64,000 nucleotides of DNA from JABMQB01 sp963678235. GTDB lineage: Bacteria; Bacteroidota; Bacteroidia; Bacteroidales; Prolixibacteraceae. The stretch is taken from positions 2,914,001 through 2,978,000 of the forward strand of contig OY782766.1 in the NCBI GenBank assembly GCA_963678235.1. Reading direction: 5' to 3'. Under the pieces are notes generated by a model. It searched no databases. It saw nothing but the letters and a program-made list of their open reading frames with translations, and was not told the origin of the DNA. The first letter of the stretch is position 1; each line of letters begins with the position of its first letter. Positions 26,101-35,055 of this stretch are shown here, in pieces. The translations under genes and the position numbers were made by a program.

Positions 26101-27247
26101 ACTCGTTTTTAACCACGAAGAAAAAAACACAAAACCTGATGAACAGGGCAAGCAGTATATTGAGATTACAGTAAAAGATACCGGCAGAGGTATTCCACAG
26201 CAAAATATTGGAAAGGTTTTCAACCGTTTTTTTCAGGCAAAGGAAGAAGACGCAGATTCAGGTACAGGAATCGGATTAGCTTTGGTGAAAGAATTAGTGA
26301 AACTGCATAAAGGTAAAATTTATGTAACAAGTAAAACTGGCATAGGATCAAAGTTTACCATCAATATCCCATATATACCGAATCTGGAAACTCAACAATA
26401 TGAACTTGATGTGGATCCGGAAAAAAATCAAAGTGAACGAATTTCTACAGAACTGCATAATGACCATATCGATGAAATGTCTGACGAAAAAATTATGTTA
26501 GTAATAGAAGATAATGCTGATGTCCGTCATTTCATTTCAAGCCACTTTAAATCGACCTACAGAGTATTAACTGCTAAAAATGGCCAAGAGGGTTGGGAAA
26601 TAGCATTAAAAACAATTCCTGATATTGTGATTAGTGATATCCTGATGCCTGTTATGAATGGTTACAAATTGTGTAAACAAATAAAAAACGACGAACGCAC
26701 ATCGCATATTCCGGTGATTTTACTCACAGCTATGCATTCCAAAGAAAATGAAATAAAAGGATTAACTACAGGTGCCGACGACTACATAACCAAACCTTTC
26801 GATTTATCGGTACTTCAGGCCAAGGTCGAAAATCTATTATCCATACGTGAATTATTAAAACAAAAATTTACGGGACCGGTAATTCTTGAACCAACGAATG
26901 TGGAAATAACTTCGCAAGATGAAAAATTCCTGCAACGGGCAATACAAATAGTTGAAGAAAACATTTCCGACAATAAATTGAATATAGAAGAATTTTCGGT
27001 GAAGGTTGGTTTAAGCAGAATGCAATTGTACAGAAAAATACATGCCCTGACTGACATGACCGTGAAAGAATTTATACGCCATATCAGGTTAAAAAGAGCT
27101 GCCCAACTTTTATTGCAACATAAAATGAACATTTCAGAAGTTGCTTATGAAGTTGGATTTATCGATTTAACTTATTTCAGAAAATGCTTTAAGCGTGAAT
27201 TTGGTATGAGTGCAAAAGAATATATGGCAAAGGAAAAGAAAACATAA
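23165..27247 (+). CDS. Hybrid two-component regulator (HTCS) of the pectin locus
   Basis: A 1,360-residue one-protein signalling system. After a signal peptide (1-29) come two-bladed-propeller-type Reg_prop repeats (about 35-680, with recurring G-x-x-W-I/V-G-T motifs), a Y_Y_Y domain (about 705-775), a membrane segment (787-812), a HisKA domain with His846 (NISHEIRTPL), a HATPase domain (GRGIPQQNIGKVFNRF; GTGIGLALVKEL), a receiver with Asp1158 (VISDILMPVMNG) and an AraC-type DNA-binding domain (about 1260-1358). HTCSs bind an oligosaccharide in the periplasm and activate the nearby locus. It faces the enzyme genes and is the likely pectin-fragment sensor. Confidence 0.95.
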   Translation: MIISIQNKLLLVFVITVLMLLKSNLAISATSGINFEVFSTEDGLPNSRIHCTYQDKKGWIWIGTNQGLSRFDGYKFLNFVPDLTDSASLKGGLVRVIKEDKHGNLLIGTEKGGLNVFDREKERFYHPIENLPEYRNKAISINDISEDKNGLVWMGTDSNILILDTTGNIKTLTPNYANPETNFEGSTIGALEFDNYGNLWVGTNTGLYLYDPLNNKMKAFNLPYEISEKKDIQEIYRDEEGLIWIGTHYSGLFVINPKNGTIQKIILESEDNRSKTVRAISKGIYGEYWIGTRGGLYKYSKSKGVIDHYTHSSKEPKSLSNTSILSIFMDSEGETWIGTRSGLNLLAKGKQVFHNYIAIPGEKNYLNSGIIYAFWIDREKNIWIGTEDGGINIYNPKTKTYEYLMADENDRNSISTNCIKAFLDDKKGNLWVGSVMGGIDIINLKTRKISHFKHEFENPKSLSDNNVWDFAMDKDGEIWVATTTGISKFNFRTNTFEYYPELLDNQQAIWIEFDSDNNLWAGSVDEIIVYNKSKKTTKRFAEHSRSMLEDSNNRIWIATNNKGIAIYSPLTGPVAYYDEKDGLANNQALCILEDNKNNLWISTNNGLSKMDTQNNFFQNFSDEDGLSNNQFSYGAAYKTKSGDLLFGSISGFNMFNPREIFSIDSNIPMVFTDFKILYKSVDIGDGKKSVLSKSISETNYLKLHHNQNIFSLEFAALNFVDSDKNKYSYMLEGFNNAWTTPSIERVATYTNLNPGDYVLHVKRVIQGYPANNNELQLNITILPPFWKTWWFLSLVIMTTIFLIYLLVRFFINREKIKSQLVVERINARKLHELDMLKLEFFTNISHEIRTPLTLILGPLNKIRNNEVSKEEINNNLDLVYRNANTLDRLISQLLDFRKLQTGFLKLNLTETDIVEFIRIQVNSFNDFADEKQINLKFNTVNKHLTAVFDQDKIEKIINNLLSNALKYTAPGGSVSVFFSLVFNHEEKNTKPDEQGKQYIEITVKDTGRGIPQQNIGKVFNRFFQAKEEDADSGTGIGLALVKELVKLHKGKIYVTSKTGIGSKFTINIPYIPNLETQQYELDVDPEKNQSERISTELHNDHIDEMSDEKIMLVIEDNADVRHFISSHFKSTYRVLTAKNGQEGWEIALKTIPDIVISDILMPVMNGYKLCKQIKNDERTSHIPVILLTAMHSKENEIKGLTTGADDYITKPFDLSVLQAKVENLLSIRELLKQKFTGPVILEPTNVEITSQDEKFLQRAIQIVEENISDNKLNIEEFSVKVGLSRMQLYRKIHALTDMTVKEFIRHIRLKRAAQLLLQHKMNISEVAYEVGFIDLTYFRKCFKREFGMSAKEYMAKEKKT

Positions 27248-27278
27248 TTGCGTTAAATAATTATGTGATTTTTTATAG

Positions 27279-27300
27279 ACAGACTCTATTTAGAGTCTGT
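27279..27300. terminator. Palindromic hairpin after the HTCS gene
   Basis: ACAGACTCTA and TAGAGTCTGT form a perfect 10-bp stem with a TT loop, 31 bp after the HTCS stop and in the gap before the convergent DUF4350 gene. There is no T tract, so it may act with Rho or be part of a decayed element. Confidence 0.5.
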
Positions 27301-27349
27301 TCATAAAGTCGGTGCTTAGGATATTAAGCTCAAACACAAGGCTTTCTAA

Positions 27350-27397
27350 GTCATGAAAATCAAGGAGTTTACTTTCGTAAATGACTGTTTTCATGAC
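27350..27397. repeat. Nested inverted repeat overlapping a 28-codon frame
   Basis: GTCATGAAAA (27350-27359) pairs with TTTTCATGAC (27388-27397), and inside it GTTTAC-TTTC-GTAAAT forms a second stem. The same bases also hold an open frame from ATG 27353 to TAG 27439 (28 residues, beginning MKIKEFTFVND). It looks like the relic of a small mobile or decayed gene; nothing recognised. Confidence 0.4.
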
Positions 27398-27440
27398 AAG
27401 CGTAACGAACTAGTTGACTTTATAGACAAGCACTATTAGT

Positions 27441-28313
27441 CTAAGGTTTTGTCTTACTCAGTAAATAATCAACCAGATTATGTGCGGCTTTCATATTTTC
27501 GAATGACATTGGTAAACGGCTGTTACTAATGTATTCATTATACAACCATGGATCGCCAATTGCCATTACCTGGCCTTTTCCAAAAGTAGTTTCAGCCATC
27601 AATATATTCTTACCGTCCATAAGAATGGGTTTGGCTTTTTTGCTTAGCAAAATTGGAGACACTTCTTTCATATAAATTTTATTAACTCCTTTGAATAAGG
27701 GGTGATTCGGCAGGTTGGTTTCGGCAGCCATTTCCCACTGATGGTTTGTTACCGGATTAAGTGTTTTTGGCACAAAGTGAAATCCAAACGTCTCAGCCAG
27801 TTGATTCAAGTGAGTAAATTCACAGTTGGGACCATCGTTTGCCAATAAGAGCAGAATCCCTCCGTTATTTACCCAGTTTTTAATGGAAGAAATGTCGGGT
27901 TTGGTAATGTAATTCGGATGCAGATTCTCACTGGTCGTATCCGGATCGACAATAATATAAACATCCAGGTTACTTAAAGCAGTGTTTACAGGTGCCTGGG
28001 CAATGGTTGTAATAATGGCACCTTTTGTTTCAAAAATATCTCCCAATTGCGAGAAACCACTATTTAAAGTATCATCCCAGGTGTAATGATAAAGTTCACC
28101 TGCTTTGTTGCGTTCACAATTGAACCAGTTATCCAAGCCAACTAACGGATGCTGTTTAATCACATTCTTTGCATGCCCAGATAGTAGTTTATTAGAAGCC
28201 TGTGTGCTCATGGCCGATGCTACAACAGTATTATTAGGAGGAATAACATCCTTTTTTCCGGAATTACACACGAAAACCGTTGTCATTAGAAAAATTAAGA
28301 TTTTAAAATTCAT
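27441..28313 (-). CDS. DUF4350-type periplasmic or outer-membrane protein
   Basis: A 290-residue protein with an N-terminal hydrophobic signal (FLMTTVFVCNSG; Cys16 is a poor lipobox). The rest is a DUF4350-like, class I glutaminase-like fold: YIIVDPDTTSENLHPN, IKNWVNNGGILLLLANDGPN and FGKGQVMAIGDPWLYNEY. In other pectin loci this domain occurs alone or fused to GH105 unsaturated glucuronyl hydrolases. It is the last gene of the minus-strand array. The likely role is binding or processing oligosaccharides, but this is not established. Confidence 0.7.
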   Translation of the reverse strand: MNFKILIFLMTTVFVCNSGKKDVIPPNNTVVASAMSTQASNKLLSGHAKNVIKQHPLVGLDNWFNCERNKAGELYHYTWDDTLNSGFSQLGDIFETKGAIITTIAQAPVNTALSNLDVYIIVDPDTTSENLHPNYITKPDISSIKNWVNNGGILLLLANDGPNCEFTHLNQLAETFGFHFVPKTLNPVTNHQWEMAAETNLPNHPLFKGVNKIYMKEVSPILLSKKAKPILMDGKNILMAETTFGKGQVMAIGDPWLYNEYISNSRLPMSFENMKAAHNLVDYLLSKTKP

Positions 28314-28466
28314 AAAATTGCGTTTTAATTATTATTTAAATAATATCGGGTATTTGTAACCCAACACAGGGAACCAGCCAAAGCCTTACTCGCCGGGAAT
28401 GGCAGAACCATCAGATTATTGATTAGTCTCCATGTCAGAGCATAACAGGCTCGCTTAGTTTTTTTA

Positions 28467-30164
28467 TCATTTAATTTCTACCGTATTTTTATCGACTGCT
28501 GAACCTAATTCATACAGCTTGCCTTTGGTTTTAGAAGCCAGGCTGATTTTTATATTGTGTGATTGTTTTCCTTTTAGGGAAATAAGAGGTTTTTCAGAGG
28601 ACAATAAGTTCAACCCTGTGATATCCACATTCTTTGCGTTATAGAAATTCATTGCCGGAAACCTGGTTGTTTTCAGGGTCAGATTCTTGATAGTAACTCC
28701 GTCAGCATCCATACAATCCATTCCTTTAGTCGTTGACATCATCAGATTTTCCATGCTCACATTTTTCAAATTCATTTCAGGCAGTCCTTGCAAATAAATA
28801 GCCTGAACCGCTCCCCTACATGTAATATCTTTTATGCTAATATCTTTAAACGCCGGTGTTTCTTCCGTAACGGGAGGAATTTCTCCTGTTCCTTTTCCTT
28901 GTTTGTTTTGCTCCAGCATTTCAGAAACAGAAAGCCCGCCATAGTAGAGGTTGAATGAAATGGCATTTGTAGCTATATTCATCATATCGATATTGGAGAT
29001 ATAAACGCCCTCTACTACGCCACCGCGACCACGCTTACTTTTAAAACGTAACCCAACATCCGTTCCAATAAAAGTGCAATCTGAAACGTGCATGTTTTTC
29101 ACTCCTCCCGACATTTCGCTTCCAACAGTGAAGCCACCATGTCCATGATAAACGGTACAGTTTTTCACGATCAGGTTCTCGGTTGGCATGCCTCGTTCAC
29201 GCCCGTCTTTGTCCTTACCCGACTTTATACAAATGGCATCATCACCCACATCAAAGGTGCAATTTGTTAACACACTGTTTTTGCATGATTCAATATCGAT
29301 TCCATCGCCATTTTGTGAGAACCATGGGTTACGAACATCGATATTACGAACGGTGAGATTTTCACACATTAGCGGATGAATACACCAGGCCGGTGAATTC
29401 TGGAATACAGGGCCATCGAGCAGTACTTTGTTACAGCTTACCAGGCTTACCATCACCGGACGAAGGAAATCTTTAATATTCTTATAATCATCGAGTGTTT
29501 TGAAATTTCTGGGGACATTCATATCACTAATTTCAGCAGCATCGAGGTATTGTTGAGAAGGATACCAGACGTCTCCCTTTTTGTTCACCACACCACCTGA
29601 AGCCACCAGGTTTTTCCATTGTCCGCTGGTTAGTTTAGATTTTTTTACAGGACGCCAGACACCTCCGGAACCGTCAAAAATACCTTCGCCGGTAAATGCA
29701 ATGTTTTCCAAATCCTTTCCATAGATAGGGGATAAGCAGCGAACCGTTTTTAACCCTTCAAAAGTAGTTTCAATCAGTGGATACAAATCTTTGTTTTTGC
29801 TGAAAACCACCAAAGCACCGGCTTCAGTATGAATATTGATATTACTTTTAAGAACAATGGGACCGGTGAGCCAAACCCCACGCGGGATATTAACAACACC
29901 GCCGCCTTTTTCAGAAACAGCTTCGATGGCGTCAGCAATTGCCTGAGTATTCATGGTTTGTCCGTCGCCCATAGCTCCGAAATCCGTGATGTTGACCGAA
30001 TTATCGGGGAAAATTGGTTCAATTACTTTAGGCATGTCAAATTCGATGCCCTGATAAACATTGTCTGCTATCTGTTTTACTTCCTGTTTTGGCTGACTGC
30101 AAGCGAAAATCAATAACAGAGTAAGGTAAGAATACCTTTTTAATACATTGAGGATTGTTTTCAT
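28467..30164 (-). CDS. GH28 polygalacturonase-type lipoprotein
   Basis: A 565-residue right-handed beta-helix enzyme. The lipoprotein signal ends at LLIFACSQ (Cys22), so it is probably on the cell surface or in the periplasm. GH28 motifs: NGDGID (285-290), GDDAICIKSG (307-316), GHGG (341-344) and RFKS (373-376) in place of RIK. These give the catalytic Asp triad, the His, and the substrate-binding Lys. It hydrolyses galacturonan or rhamnogalacturonan backbones. The GDGQTMNTQAI phrase near residue 66 is the usual N-terminal pectate-fold start. Confidence 0.92.
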   Translation of the reverse strand: MKTILNVLKRYSYLTLLLIFACSQPKQEVKQIADNVYQGIEFDMPKVIEPIFPDNSVNITDFGAMGDGQTMNTQAIADAIEAVSEKGGGVVNIPRGVWLTGPIVLKSNINIHTEAGALVVFSKNKDLYPLIETTFEGLKTVRCLSPIYGKDLENIAFTGEGIFDGSGGVWRPVKKSKLTSGQWKNLVASGGVVNKKGDVWYPSQQYLDAAEISDMNVPRNFKTLDDYKNIKDFLRPVMVSLVSCNKVLLDGPVFQNSPAWCIHPLMCENLTVRNIDVRNPWFSQNGDGIDIESCKNSVLTNCTFDVGDDAICIKSGKDKDGRERGMPTENLIVKNCTVYHGHGGFTVGSEMSGGVKNMHVSDCTFIGTDVGLRFKSKRGRGGVVEGVYISNIDMMNIATNAISFNLYYGGLSVSEMLEQNKQGKGTGEIPPVTEETPAFKDISIKDITCRGAVQAIYLQGLPEMNLKNVSMENLMMSTTKGMDCMDADGVTIKNLTLKTTRFPAMNFYNAKNVDITGLNLLSSEKPLISLKGKQSHNIKISLASKTKGKLYELGSAVDKNTVEIK

Positions 30165-30196
30165 CTTGGAGAATATTAGTTAGTTTAACAATTATT

Positions 30197-31843
30197 TTAT
30201 TTCACTTTTTCAACATGGAACCAGTCAATGTCTGCATTTCCTGAGTCGTTCGTCACACCATCCCTAAGCGCAAAAAAGCCCACCTTGGCGCCAATCCACC
30301 GACCCGGGACAGCTTGAAAGCTATGTCCTGCCTCCGTAAAGTTCTGACCATTCTCACTGAAGCTAAAATTGCAAACAGCTCCTTTAGTTACTTTAACCCT
30401 GAAACAGACAGTGTTGCCGGAGAATTTCTGTCGAAACAATTCTTTTTCAGGGCTTCCTTTTGACGCACCATGACAATTGACCACACGAGTAACCAAATTA
30501 CCCTCCTCCTGTTTCAGAGACAGATATTGGTAATCTTCACCCATGATCAGCAATCCCACTTCCTCACCATCTGCATGATTATGAAAAGTCAGTTTTGCGG
30601 TCACCATAAATTCTTCAGCCGGAAATTTCTGAAGCAGCAGATTGGGAACCGACCAGAGATTTACAAATCCATCTGGCTTGGAAATACAGTTTAGCCGGTA
30701 AAAACCAAGTCTTCCGGAAGGAAACCCCCAGGTAATTTTCGGATTGGCATGCCATTGCCATTGCAAGCCCAGGTCTGGGCTATTGAATTCATCACTCTCG
30801 GGAGGCGTTACCATCGGATATTTGCGGCCGACCTCAGGCTTTTTCCAGGTCAAAACCGGTTCGCCAATTCCATTACCGTTTTTATCATCACCAATAACAG
30901 GCCAATCGTTTTCCCACTTCATAGGTTCGAGCAAAACAACACGACCATAGGCCTTTTTTTCCTGGAAATGAAAAAACCAATTCTGACCATCAGGAGTCTC
31001 TACCCAGGCACCCTGATGTGGCCCGTTTATACTTGTTGAGCCTTGATTCATGACCACTTTTCTTTCATAGGGGCCAAATACATTTTTTGACCGCAATACA
31101 ATCTGCCAGCCGTTTGACACCCCACCTGCCGGAGCGAAGATGTAATAATAACCCTGACGTTTGTAAAATTTGGGACCTTCAACTGTCGGGTCGTTTTTAT
31201 GGCCATCATAAACGATCACATTATCACCTATCAGTCCGGTACCATCGGGTTTCATCCGACTAATCGTTAATAAACTTTTTATTCCGGCGCGACTTCCCGC
31301 GTAGGCGTTCACCAGGTATGCATTCCCATCGTCGTCCCATAGGGGAGAAGGGTCAATCAGCCCCTTTCCGGCTTTAGTTAACAAAGGAACCGACCATGGA
31401 CCTTTAGGATTTTCAGCTTTGATCATGTAAATCCCGTAATCCGGGTCAGGATAAAAGATGTAATATTCTCCATCGTGGTAACGAATACACGGAGCCCAAA
31501 TTCCATTGCCATGCTGTGGTTTATCGTACACATCGAATGGGGGTTGTTTGTGGAGCGCATAGCCTATTAAATCCCAGTTGACCAGGTCTTTTGAGTGCAG
31601 AATGGGAAGGCCGGGAATACAATTAAATGAGGAAGCTGTCATATAGTAATCAGTGCCTACCCGGATGGCGTCGGGATCGGAATAATCGGCATGCAAAACA
31701 GGATTTTTATATGTTCCGTCGCCATTATCGGCGACCCACACTTTGGATACAGTAGGGCTTGCTGCAGGTTTCTGGGCAAATGCATTAGTCATAGTGCCCA
31801 CTACAAGCAATATTCCCAAAAGATATACTTTAGTTTTTTTCAT
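30197..31843 (-). CDS. GH43 glycoside hydrolase with C-terminal DUF1349-like domain
   Basis: A 548-residue secreted enzyme (signal peptide 1-23, ending NAFAQ). The five-bladed propeller has the GH43 base in YSDPDAIRVG (Asp56), the modulating Asp in GLIDPSPLWDDDGN, and the acid Glu in TVEGPKFYKRQGYYY. After about residue 350 comes a beta-sandwich typical of subfamily-12-like GH43 members. Likely activity is beta-xylosidase or alpha-L-arabinofuranosidase on pectin side chains. It starts 60 bp after the DUF1593 gene on the same strand. Confidence 0.88.
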   Translation of the reverse strand: MKKTKVYLLGILLVVGTMTNAFAQKPAASPTVSKVWVADNGDGTYKNPVLHADYSDPDAIRVGTDYYMTASSFNCIPGLPILHSKDLVNWDLIGYALHKQPPFDVYDKPQHGNGIWAPCIRYHDGEYYIFYPDPDYGIYMIKAENPKGPWSVPLLTKAGKGLIDPSPLWDDDGNAYLVNAYAGSRAGIKSLLTISRMKPDGTGLIGDNVIVYDGHKNDPTVEGPKFYKRQGYYYIFAPAGGVSNGWQIVLRSKNVFGPYERKVVMNQGSTSINGPHQGAWVETPDGQNWFFHFQEKKAYGRVVLLEPMKWENDWPVIGDDKNGNGIGEPVLTWKKPEVGRKYPMVTPPESDEFNSPDLGLQWQWHANPKITWGFPSGRLGFYRLNCISKPDGFVNLWSVPNLLLQKFPAEEFMVTAKLTFHNHADGEEVGLLIMGEDYQYLSLKQEEGNLVTRVVNCHGASKGSPEKELFRQKFSGNTVCFRVKVTKGAVCNFSFSENGQNFTEAGHSFQAVPGRWIGAKVGFFALRDGVTNDSGNADIDWFHVEKVK

Positions 31844-31903
31844 GATCGATATTTTCTATATTTCAAATATTCTTCCAATATATCGCACTTTTCTTTTCCG
31901 GCT

Positions 31904-33307
31904 TTATTCCACAACATCAATAATAACACGTTTATAGCGTGTTAGTCGTGGTGATCCGTGGTCGGTAACCGCAAGTATTATGTGCATGGTACCTGTCCCC
32001 GGACGCATTACCCGACTGGTTTTTACATTAAACCAGGCTTTAGCTTGATCGAAACCAACAATATCAAGCTTAATACCTGTACTTGAGCTTGACATCGGGC
32101 GTGTACCTGCCTCTTCATAGCAGAACCATTCGTATGAAAGAGGATCACCATCCGGATCGCTTGTGCCCTCAGCACTAAGTTCAATACGCTCACCTTTTTT
32201 GGCTTTGATATATGCCGGATGATCAAGTTTCACCACAGGGGGGTGGTTGGCTTTATCGTAGGGTTTGATTGTCCAATCCATTCTTGCTGCAAAATCGTTT
32301 TGGTAAGCTTCGCGCCATCTCCATATTGTTGCGTGGTTGGTGGTGTGCCATTCACCGTCTTTGCCAAGCACCTCATCCTGCACGTTGGTCCAGATGGGGC
32401 GGGTTTCGGGTTCCAGAAACCATCTTTCCGTACGAGGTGTATATAGTTCGTAGCGACCTCCCCATCCACCCCAGTTGGGATGATCAGGGCTGTTTAATCC
32501 ATTGTTTATTAAAAACATAAAACTGGGAGAATCACCTTCCATCATAAATTTCCAACGAGGATATTCAGCGCCTAAGGGGCCCTTACTGCGGATATTCTTA
32601 TCGAGCCATTCATTAGTAACTAGTGAAAAGTCTGCTCCATCAAAGCGACCATGAAATTTATCACCACCAATGGCAATCCATGTGGCATGGTGATAACCAC
32701 CACCACCATTAACTCCCGGAGTGACAATGTAAAAAAGATCCGGAAACTCTTTGCGTATCCATGGACCACTATTGTCCTGATCAGAGATAGCATAAACACG
32801 AAGCTTAGCAACAAATTTGGCAAGCTCTTCTTCTGAACGTGTTGAGCGAACCTTATATAGTGCTTGAGCCAGGACGGCTGGGCCTCCCCAAACTGTAACC
32901 CAAAGTGGTCTTGAATCCTCGCGATTTGCTGCCTTAATCAGCGCTTCAGATCCTGGTGAATCCTTTCCTTCGCCAACGGCATCCATTCCACCAACAGGAA
33001 TTCCTTGTGAGATACATTTTTTTAGATATTCAGCTTTAGGGAATCCGGGTTCATTAAGTTCCAGATTGTCACGTACTTTTCCATAAGCTTCAACGATCTG
33101 TTGAATACGCTCCGGATTAACTGTTCTTACTACCTCCGTAGCAACAAGACCTTCAATATCTATTTGGTTAGCATAGGTCATTAACCTTACCATAGACATC
33201 TGATCATCCGGATCACCTCCAATGTCGGTTAAAACAAAAAGTCGTGGTTTTTCTTGTGCTGAAACTAAAGTGGCTCCTAAAAATAAGAGAATAAACAGGG
33301 TTCTCAT
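31904..33307 (-). CDS. DUF1593 nucleoside-hydrolase-like protein
   Basis: About 467 residues from Met at 33307 (MRTLFILLFLGATLVSAQ is a signal peptide); the frame continues to 33370. The N-terminal domain opens LTDIGGDPDDQMSMVRLM, an Asp cluster like the Ca-binding DxDxxxDD of nucleoside hydrolases, and includes LWVTVWGGPAVLAQAL. The C-terminal region is a beta-sandwich with PDGDPLSYEWFCY, a PKD-like or cadherin-like repeat (the Sde182 layout). Activity unproved; a furanoside substrate is a guess. It is one of four members in this locus. Confidence 0.82.
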   Translation of the reverse strand: MRTLFILLFLGATLVSAQEKPRLFVLTDIGGDPDDQMSMVRLMTYANQIDIEGLVATEVVRTVNPERIQQIVEAYGKVRDNLELNEPGFPKAEYLKKCISQGIPVGGMDAVGEGKDSPGSEALIKAANREDSRPLWVTVWGGPAVLAQALYKVRSTRSEEELAKFVAKLRVYAISDQDNSGPWIRKEFPDLFYIVTPGVNGGGGYHHATWIAIGGDKFHGRFDGADFSLVTNEWLDKNIRSKGPLGAEYPRWKFMMEGDSPSFMFLINNGLNSPDHPNWGGWGGRYELYTPRTERWFLEPETRPIWTNVQDEVLGKDGEWHTTNHATIWRWREAYQNDFAARMDWTIKPYDKANHPPVVKLDHPAYIKAKKGERIELSAEGTSDPDGDPLSYEWFCYEEAGTRPMSSSSTGIKLDIVGFDQAKAWFNVKTSRVMRPGTGTMHIILAVTDHGSPRLTRYKRVIIDVVE

Positions 33308-33447
33308 TATTGAATGCTGAAAAAGGCAACTGGTTTTATGAGAATAGTCTTTTTCTTTTAATTTATTCATTTTGTTGTATTTAAATTACACAATAAATTT
33401 TGTGAGTTTTTAATTGTTTCTTATTGAGCCATAAGCCAACTAAAATA

Positions 33448-35022
33448 CTATTCAATCAGAGTAATCCGCATTGCCATGTATGGCTTTCCTGGAAATTTCA
33501 CCGAACGTTTTTTCTTATCGATAAATCTGTAATTATTCAGCTTTTCAATTTCAAAGATATTATTAACCGGTGTGATGGTCATATTCCAGGTATCAATTAA
33601 TTCGACTTTGAATTTCATGCCATCTTTGAGACCTTTCTTTGGCAGTTCAAAATTCCAGTTCTTGATTTCTTCTTTTCCAAAATAGATCAGGTAGTATTTT
33701 CCATATTCACCGGCAATATTTCGTGTGTATGCGTGGTCAATGGGTTCCATCCCATCCTGAGGTCCGCTCTCAACAATTTTCCGCAGAAAAGAAATCCGTG
33801 AGGGGCTCTCGCCTCGCAAAACTCCTCCCTCAGAGATCCAGTTAATTCCGGATGGATCAACAAAGGCGTCTCCATGAGTGGCATATGTTCCGCCAATAAT
33901 TGCAAGCCAAAAGCGATAGACCATTTCCTCTCCCGATAATTGGCCCCACCGGCTTGAAATATCGCCTTCGTAATTGATTTCATCGTTAATGACCGGTTTC
34001 CTGTATATATCCCTTACCATTGCTGCAGCGCCAAAGGCACGTACAGCATTGTAGTACTGAAGGCTTACATGGGTGACCCAGGGTTTGGTATAGTCGTAAA
34101 GTACATCTGCATTATGAATTGACAACATATGATGGTAAGGATCTTTGTTAGCTACGATTTGAAAAAGCCTATCCCAGTCATCTGTGGTGAAGTGATCCAT
34201 AAAACTATTTTCATTGGCCATACTCCACCATACGTTTCGGTAAGCCGCTAATCTGGCTACAGCATATTGGGTAAACCGGTCGTTCGTTGCATCATCTGTT
34301 CTGTCGAAGCCCCAGGTTTTTCCATCGTAAGGCCGGAAAAGAATCACATCGGCCTGGATACCAAGATCCTGAATTTGCTGTAAACATTTTTCAAATTGTT
34401 GGAAGTACTCAACATTAAAACGTGAAAAGTCAAAATCATCAATGGATGTGCCTTCAAACGGAAATTTGTCCAGTTTGTAAGGGCCGGAGAGATACTTTTT
34501 CTTATAGGGTGGAACCAGCAGGAAGCGAACCTTATTAAATGGTGCTGATTTCAGTGTCCCGAGTGTTTCCTGCCTGATACTATCCGGTTGAAAAACCCAT
34601 TCATAAATGGTTGTCCCAAAGGGGAAATAGGGTGTCCCATCCTGGTAAGCAAACTGGTATTGATCTCGCACCTTTATTGGCCCATGATTATCCGGGGATG
34701 CCTGGGTACAGGTAAATTGGCCTTCCTTACCATCCAATTCCCTTCTGTTACTTTTTGTCTTGTAGGTCCAGACCCCTTCTTTGTCCGGCATAAACCTGAT
34801 TTTAAATATTCCATCACCATCATAAAATCCATCGGGTTCAAAACTACGTTCACCATCTGTAAACACAGCACTTAGTTCAATGCCAACGAATGGATTTCCT
34901 GTATCCGGTCCTTTTAGTGTTACTTCATATATATCCCATTTTTCGACAGATTTTTTTGGTGATTGTGAAAACACCAGGACTGGGATCAACATCAAAATAA
35001 TACTTCCTAATATTCTTTTCAT
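33448..35022 (-). CDS. DUF5060/DUF5605-type glycoside hydrolase
   Basis: A 524-residue secreted protein (signal peptide 1-20, FSQS). Residues about 25-110 are a DUF5060 beta-sandwich (KWDIYEVTLKGPDTGNPF). The middle is a TIM-barrel with YFPFGTTIYEW, WWSMANENSFMDHF and PVINDEINYEGD, where the two Glu are the likely acid and nucleophile. The last about 90 residues form a DUF5605-type sheet. It is distantly related to GH140-like enzymes and probably trims a pectin or hemicellulose glycan; substrate unknown. Confidence 0.75.
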   Translation of the reverse strand: MKRILGSIILMLIPVLVFSQSPKKSVEKWDIYEVTLKGPDTGNPFVGIELSAVFTDGERSFEPDGFYDGDGIFKIRFMPDKEGVWTYKTKSNRRELDGKEGQFTCTQASPDNHGPIKVRDQYQFAYQDGTPYFPFGTTIYEWVFQPDSIRQETLGTLKSAPFNKVRFLLVPPYKKKYLSGPYKLDKFPFEGTSIDDFDFSRFNVEYFQQFEKCLQQIQDLGIQADVILFRPYDGKTWGFDRTDDATNDRFTQYAVARLAAYRNVWWSMANENSFMDHFTTDDWDRLFQIVANKDPYHHMLSIHNADVLYDYTKPWVTHVSLQYYNAVRAFGAAAMVRDIYRKPVINDEINYEGDISSRWGQLSGEEMVYRFWLAIIGGTYATHGDAFVDPSGINWISEGGVLRGESPSRISFLRKIVESGPQDGMEPIDHAYTRNIAGEYGKYYLIYFGKEEIKNWNFELPKKGLKDGMKFKVELIDTWNMTITPVNNIFEIEKLNNYRFIDKKKRSVKFPGKPYMAMRITLIE

Positions 35023-35055
35023 AGCTAAAATATTTCTGTTTCTTATCAGATATCT

